From Platycnemis pennipes (Eukaryota; Arthropoda; Insecta; Odonata; Platycnemididae): a stretch of DNA of 64,000 bases. Positions 57,701-64,000 of the stretch are shown piece by piece (position 1 is the first letter of the stretch; each line of letters opens with the position of its first letter). Under the pieces are notes generated by a model. The model saw only the letters and a program-made list of their open reading frames with translations. It searched no databases and was not told the origin of the DNA. The stretch is taken from positions 1,612,001 through 1,676,000 of the forward strand of contig OW121857.1 in the NCBI GenBank assembly GCA_933228895.1, given 5' to 3'. The translations under genes and the position numbers were made by a program.

Positions 57701-58258
57701 ATCTTGCTGAAAGTTTATAAAGGGGCTTTAACATTTGGCATTCTTGTACGCAGTCTTAAAAATACGCGATGTCGTCTTGAAGTACTCATCAGTTTCCTTC
57801 TCCAGACATGTCTTGAGTGACTCCATTCCTGCTTCTTCCTGTATCTTCTCTGAACTCTGGTGGGGACTTGAATTCTTGTGCTCAAAGATTTTCTTGCGAA
57901 GAGACATACACTGCTTTTCTTTATCTGTCCCAGAAGCTGCCACAAGAAACGCTACTCCTTTGATAGCTGAGTTCCTTTGAATTTGTATGGGTCTACAGAT
58001 TTGACAAGATTACAAGTTCGGCATCCCAGTATTTGATTCTGGATGTTCCTTCTATTTTTCCATGCACTGGCCATGTTTCCAACATTCCGGGAAGTCCCCT
58101 GTGTTGTCGTCATTTTTATCAGATTCTGACGATGTTTTGGAGTCTCCCGTGCTCTGTTTATCGTCATCTTGTCCATCATGCTGACCCGCTGATTCTCCGA
58201 ACTGTCCCCCTTCGCCAAATGAAAAAATCATAATTGAAATAGATATCAACTTTTTCAA
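57680..58258 (-). pseudogene. TTF-finger/hAT-like transposase N-terminal fragment
   Basis: Minus-strand pieces in three frames read an acidic Ser/Asp/Gln-rich head, then NRRNIQNQILGCRTCNLVKS (a GC..C motif as in TTF-type fingers), then VAASGTDKEKQCMSLRKKIF and HQSSEKIQEEAGMESLKTCL with TSRIFKTAYKNAK. The block S..Hq.a..k.qee......c......e....t.rIf.taY..Ak is like hAT-derived ZNF862-type proteins. The family assignment is tentative. Confidence 0.45.
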
Positions 58259-58259
58259 T

Positions 58260-59960
58260 AATGTCTCTAGGTCTAGATCATATAGGAACTATTCTGTGAT
58301 TTACGTATGTATATATGTAGACTCATTATTTGCGAAAATTCCACATAAAATTTAAATAATTTAAAATAATTTCATTGTTGCCATTGCTTTTGTCCTTCAG
58401 TGATTCTTAGATTTTACAAATAAAAAATAGATGATAATTGATTTAAAGCTCTTTCTGAAATAATCGGTATGTTAATGGGTTATTTTAATTAATGGGTTGG
58501 TGGGTGTCCCCCCCTGCCACACACCCTCTCGGTGGCTTGTATGATATCGCGTGGATGTAGATGAATTTCTGAGTAAAATTTTAGTGTGTCATACCTCACA
58601 AGCTGAAACACTATTAATATTACAGCATCAGACATGCAAGTGGATTTGTATGCAGTACATTTTGGAACTCTTTAGTTAAATATAGCTGTACATGGTATAT
58701 CTGATTTTACCGTGAGAGACCAGTCCTGTTAACGTGTACAACAATACAATGAGCATACACGACAATAATCGATGCTTGTACATTGATGCTTCAAAGACGT
58801 CATTGTTGAATGCTTATAAAGTAGAAGCGCTATTGCCGGTAGATGCAAAAAATGACAATTCTTGCAGAAAAATGGTACGATTTTTGCTCCTTTAGCCTTC
58901 CTTATAAAATTAACATCGATTGTTGCTTACCTCTCTTTGCTCTCCAAAATCTCCAGATGTTGCAGCGTTTGCAGCAGCAAGAAAATCAACATTGCCCTTC
59001 AGTTTGTCAGCTATGTTGCAGCTTTAGTGCTTCGTAACCATCAGCAGCGTTCTTCAGTTTTTTGCTATTGCTTCTTTCAAATTACTCCATGTTTTTTCCT
59101 GTGTTTTGAAGACGTCATTTCTCTTTGTGTGATTGGGTTTTGGACCCTTTCGTGACACAAACACGACTGACACAACACGATAGCAGAGACGAACGAGCCT
59201 ATTGTTTGTCACTGTCTAATTTTAACACAAATTGTGCAGTTGGGCTCCCGTAAGACAAGGAACGGCTTTGGAACGGACAAGCCTATTTGCGGGGGTGAGT
59301 GCAGATAATACCAGATAGACAAAATTGTGACAGCATTGCGTGCGCAGTGCGTTTTCTCCTTTTCAAGGCAAAAATATAGGAGTGAGAGGTCGCCGTTCCC
59401 CCGCGGCCCTTGGCGAAGATGGCGTATTTTTAGGAGGACGCCGTCCACCCGCGTCCCCCCGCACTTTTACCCCTGCAACGGAGGACCAAGTAATCATATG
59501 CTGTAAGTGATACAAATGAAAGGTGGAACATATATAGAAACTTCTTTCCCTGAGGAAGAATTGCTGTAGAGTATAATAAGCCATTAACTGTGACATAAAT
59601 GAATTAATTTGAACACAGTTCCGATGACGGGAGAATGGAATGGCCTCCGCAGCCACAATTAAGATATTCGGCGTGCAGGGGTCCACCGCTTTGATGATAG
59701 CGCCTTTGGAAACTAATCCTGACCCATGTGCTTACACTTATTTGTAGAAGGAAGATGTTGCTACCTGTTGATTTTTTCCGATTTTTGAATTTCTGTCTTC
59801 GAAGCAAGTTTTAATAAGCCGAAGTTCAGCTACACTTTCTCGCTAACCTCGAGAAATAAAATTTTTTCTTTCAATTCGTGATGTGAAATGATAGGAATCT
59901 CCTAAATCAAATGAAGAAAACCGCAAGTCTCTATCTTCAATAGTTATCCCGTAGTTGAGT
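58260..59960. other. Intergenic stretch, nothing recognised
   Basis: AT-rich sequence with a C/G-rich patch near 59390-59470; no conserved frame. Confidence 0.45.
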
Positions 59961-59962
59961 GC

Positions 59963-61348
59963 AGGGTGGCGATCGTCAGGGAAAACCTGGAATTGTCAGG
60001 GAATTTTAGAAATCTGGAAAAGTCAGGGAATAGTCAGGGAATTCTCGTAACAGTAGGGGAGAAACTGGGATAGGATATTCTCGTTATTTTTCTACCATTA
60101 CGTTTACCGGGCAGTCTTTCCCGCCATTTATTTCATCAAAACACCAACTAAAACTAATGTCCGTCGCCGAAGTGCATAGAATAAGCCCCGTCAATTCGTT
60201 GAACATTCAGTTGTGAATCAGTCGTACAATGTATCCTTTTGTTTATCCTTAATGCGATATTTGCCTAGTAATGTTAAAATTCATGATCACCCTGTATTCT
60301 GCTCATCACAAGGAATCCAAAGCTATGTTTTTCGGAAGATTATACCTCGCGTTTTTTTTAACTTCCGAGACTCAGGTCGAGAGGCAGTTGTAGCATACTA
60401 GCTTGTAGCAAATGCGTTCTTGCAGTTCTAAAAATACGAGACGATGATTATTAGAATGGTTATACAAGTACGATCACACGTGTAAACAAAATCTTGCGTA
60501 AGATCATCTTCGATTCCCATACCCCCCTTCGTGAGACAGTATGAAGAGTCCTCCTCCCCTCCCCACCTTTCACGCTCAATTATTGAATGGCCCCCTTAGC
60601 TCCCTCTCAAAGAAATTTAGTTATGTCACAAACCTCCTCAAATACGATATTCCTAAATATGACGCTGCCGTTGCTAATTGCCTCCTGTTTTCGCTTGCAG
60701 TGGCGCGATTACGTTTTGTTTGTAAATGCAAATATTTTTGCATTTTTGGTTCCCTCTTAGAATCAAGGGGTTAATACCATATCAATCAAATAATCAACAG
60801 TGATACCTGTGCCGGAGTCCGCCAGTAAATTGGCCATTAACTTTCCCTTCGATGCCTTTTAAGTAACCCTCAACTTCCCAGAACTACCACCACGACACGC
60901 TTCCTCTTTCTTGAAGAGTTAGACGTTGTCAAAGTGTAATTTTACTGAAGGAAACGTACACGGCCACAGATTAATACGATACGAGGCCGCTGAAGACAGC
61001 TCGCCTGGGACGCGACAACGCTCGCAACGGTTCAGGGGACTCACCGTAATGCAACACTGTTATATAGTAGAATTTCGATTTAACGTAAAAATTGATTTTA
61101 CGCTTAGCTTGTGAAGGTTTAATATATTTTTTTCGTTAGTGCGGAGGTTCAATATATTTTTTCATTCTTATAGCTTTTAATGTATTAATTTCAGCTTTTA
61201 AAATTTTCTGAGTTTTGACGAAAATTTAATTCAGCAGAAATAAAATATTCCGGTGATAGTAGACCTTTTGGAGACCGTTCAGGGAAATTGGTAAAGCCAT
61301 CAGGGAAAAATCAGGGAATTTGAAAATTGGTTGTCAGTAACCACCCTG
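59963..61348. mobile_element. CAGGG-ended DNA transposon, copy B
   Basis: It starts CAGGGTGGCGATCGTCAGGG and ends CAGTAACCACCCTG, an 8-bp terminal inverted repeat, with TGAGTG on both sides (59957-59962 and 61349-61354). It is collinear with copy A for about 1.1 kb (for example CGTTTACCGGG, ATAAGCCCCGTCAATTCGTT and TGAATGGCCCCCTTAGCTCC). No transposase is encoded. Confidence 0.78.
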
Positions 61349-61354
61349 TGAGTG

Positions 61355-64000
61355 ATATATAAACACGGACAGAGCGAAGAGACGGTCGCCCAAAACTGCC
61401 CGCGGCTCAGCTTACCATAACGCCTCAAATCAAAACTTACGTGCGGAAAAACATTTTTGCATTTAACCTGACGTCTCCTTTACTGTCATAACAAGCCAAG
61501 TTTTTTACAGCTACGACCTCGCATTACGGAGAAAAAGTTGTTTTACAAAATTCACATGACTTTTTGATTAAAAATCAGTTTTTATAAAATCGGATTTACA
61601 CAATAATACGAGTTGTGAAAGTTTGGCTAAGATCCTTGAATTGTTTTAACGAGTTTTCTTAGTGAATGCCTGGTCACATATTTTATAAAAGATCATCACT
61701 TTTTCTGTTCAGGCAATGATGAAAAGGATCGCATCGTCAGGCAATGATAGAAAAATTGGAAAAGTCGATTTTCATCATTGCCTGATGATGCGTCCTGCAA
61801 TGGCCGCGAAAGCACGTTGCACACCGACAACGCGCCATACGCGGCTGCCCCACAAAACCTCCGACGGCGATGAATTTCGCTGCGAAAACCTACGTTCCTG
61901 TGGGCAAGAGACAGCTCTCCTGCCTGAGAGGACACCGGAGCAATCGCTCCTCTGCGAAATTGAGACTCCGAATGAAGTTCCGATGCCTTCCCGGTGAATT
62001 CAGTTGACGAACATTTTTGGCACGAGATCGAACGGTTCCAGGGCTGCCGATGAGTCGTCCATCTTCCTCAGGGCGTCGAAGATTATAAATGGCCAATTAT
62101 TATCATCACTATTAATAAACGGCTTACGTCATGAAAAGTCATCGGGTAATCCCGGCAGTCTGATCTAAATGGTAGTACGAATGTGCTCCGTTGCGGGAGC
62201 ATTAGAAAGGACTGTTTTGTTAACCTGCAAAGGTACTTCTTCGGAGATGAGTTCACTCCTACATACTTGTGATTGATCCCCTAAATCTAGTGGATACTAA
62301 TATCTCGAGGTGAGGTTCAGGCGCATTTATTGATAAAAACGTAATAAAAATAATCCACGGACTATGCATGGATGACTGTAACTACCTATGGCCTGGAAAT
62401 CGCACGTTAATCTGTCCTATGGTCTCCTTAATTCAAAATTCCGTTCGTCAGCTGCACGAAATGAGAGTTTTATCCGATGTGATTTCACACTCAATGACTG
62501 CTGTTTTACGAGTATAAGTACCGAAAACCGGCACTCACCCAAAATCCTGGATACGCGCGCCCATTGCTCTAGGCTTTGCTGTCCGCACCTCATATCTATT
62601 TTATTAACTTAGGGCAGTTAACTCATGACATTTTTCCTCTTAGAACCAATATCGAACTAAAGTCTTCACGTTTGCAACGATTATTCTCTTTCACACCCCC
62701 CTCCACTCTTCTCTCCATCCTATCCATAACCCTCTTTTTCCCTTCTTCCCACGATCAATTGTAATTTTATATCAAAGTAAAATAATAATAAGACATTTAC
62801 TAATGGCCTCATTTCGTTTAGTCCTCATTCCACACTATTCTATGTCTTCAAGAATAAACCTGGAGAGGAATGAAGATCATCGAGTCTTTTTCAGGAGCTA
62901 ATGTCTCTAAAGACTCGGAGACAAAGAATCTCGGGGCTTTTAGCAGATAAAAATATCGATTGCATTAAGGTGAAGGAAGAGTTCCTGGGTGTTCCATTCT
63001 CAGGGCTGTTGAGTTGGATCCAAGGGATCTTCTCTGAATTACTCCCGTTTGCGATTCGAAAATGAGGCAAGCGTGCCACCGCAGAAGGTTGGCACTGGGC
63101 CGTGGCGTTGGGGCCCTGGACATCAATTTCCATGCGTCGTCCATTAGAGCCTAAATGCGACCCCCTCGGTGGAATTCCTAACCAGGGTCACTTCTTCGCC
63201 GTCCGCTTGATTAAATTACCTGGACTGAAGCAGGGTGGGAACTAATGAAGGAAGCATCGGACGAGTTGTCCAGGGAATCCCTCAGCTCGCCTTTCCCTAG
63301 GGGGTCTGTGGCTGTTGCTTGCCCTTACTCTTAACGGGGGGTCGCGGTACCCCCTGTGCATCCTGGACTCTAGTAGAATCTTACGTGTTGTGCTACATCG
63401 TGGTGCGTGTATGCGACTGAGAGCACCGTCTCAAGGAATCTGACAAAGACCACTGAAGCATAATTTGCACGAAGAGTACTTTATAAACCAGAGTCAGTGC
63501 CAATGTGACCATGTCTGGGGAATCCCTTTCGCCAAATTCTCATCTCTTTCTCGAAACCGTAGACTAACAGCAGGGTACGATTTCGGGCATTCCCAGCTCT
63601 ATGTGTATATCATGAGATGTGGTCATATTCCGATTGATTCAATCCTTATTATCTTGAAAATAGCGTTAATGGGGTCGTTTACCATATTTTTTTTATTGCC
63701 GAATCTGATAGAGTTTGTAAAATAAAAGGACCCGTATTTTTCCGTTTTCTGATCCGACAATTATTTCTCGAGTTATAAGCGGCGAAAAACTGATGTTTTT
63801 AACCCTTTCAGAAAAGTGGGTGTGGTGCAACCTCTGACGTATATCGACTTCGTCCAATCACAACTGAGCCCGCGAAGCTACTTCGCCTTATCGCAAAGGG
63901 GGGGACACAGCTGACTCGGCCAATGGGAGCGATTTCGACAGCATCTGTGCGAGCAGACCTTCCGAGAACCCCCCTCCACTCCCTTCCCCCTCCCCTGAAA
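61355..64000. other. Distal intergenic stretch, no gene recognised
   Basis: Apart from the 61.7 kb hairpin I see no exon, repeat boundary or conserved protein segment. Short open frames here have no family character. Confidence 0.45.
61727..61797. repeat. CAGGCAATGAT hairpin with third copy
   Basis: TCAGGCAATGATAGAAAAA near 61737 is inverted at 61772-61797 (TTTTCATCATTGCCTGATG); a further direct copy, CAGGCAATGATGAAAA, starts at 61712. Confidence 0.75.

Noticed and set aside
61716..61997. 93-codon open frame overlapping a hairpin
   Set aside because: Starts in repeated CAGGCAATGAT sequence and has no recognisable domain.
1..64000. CRISPR arrays, bacterial operons or rRNA genes
   Set aside because: No regularly spaced repeats of that kind, no ribosomal RNA motifs and no prokaryotic gene layout.

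Overview
This is an animal nuclear window, most likely from an insect or another arthropod. It contains one host gene with small GT-AG exons and introns of 4 to 11 kb, and a heavy load of degenerate transposons: piggyBac, Penelope-like, CR1-like LINE, Ty1/copia and hAT-like elements. The species cannot be named from the sequence alone. There is no bacterial-style gene organisation.

Host gene. Seven plus-strand exons (5910-6097, 13467-13547, 17727-17897, 21834-21943, 32791-32960, 40960-41186, 52211-52294) join without a frame break. They encode about the last 342 residues of DDB1, the UV-damage/CUL4 ubiquitin-ligase adaptor. The upstream two thirds of the gene is not visible in the window. A 27-nt in-frame candidate microexon lies at 41301-41327. 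No second host gene was recognised; 52295-64000 looks like downstream intergenic sequence with transposon debris.

Layout. 1-5900: an interrupted piggyBac remnant (minus strand) and a LINE RNase H tail. 6100-13466: a Penelope GIY-YIG tail, a second piggyBac remnant and a small foldback element. 13550-21830: LINE fragments, a pogo-like repeat and paired hammerhead-like motifs. 21944-32790: the most layered intron, with a 3.2 kb hAT-like element (13-bp TIRs, 8-bp target duplication) carrying a Penelope fragment, a hairpin and a tRNA-like sequence, followed by a CR1-like LINE split by a second hAT-like element and ending 65 bp before an exon. 32961-40959: a 3.8 kb element with about 500-bp inverted ends around an uncharacterised Cys-rich gene family, itself hit by a perfect inverted pair of tRNA-like sequences. 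41187-52210: a Penelope element split by a CAGGG-ended transposon, a rearranged pogo/hammerhead cluster, and a 5'-damaged copia element whose end carries the 39-nt 5' half of initiator tRNA-Met. 52295-64000: two or three piggyBac-type remnants, a TTF/hAT-like fragment, a second CAGGG-ended element and otherwise unrecognised sequence.

The transposon genes are nearly all broken and work with nothing here. The main interest is in the junctions: clean target-site duplications allow insertion order to be read, and several foldback junctions look like products of aberrant reverse transcription or template switching.
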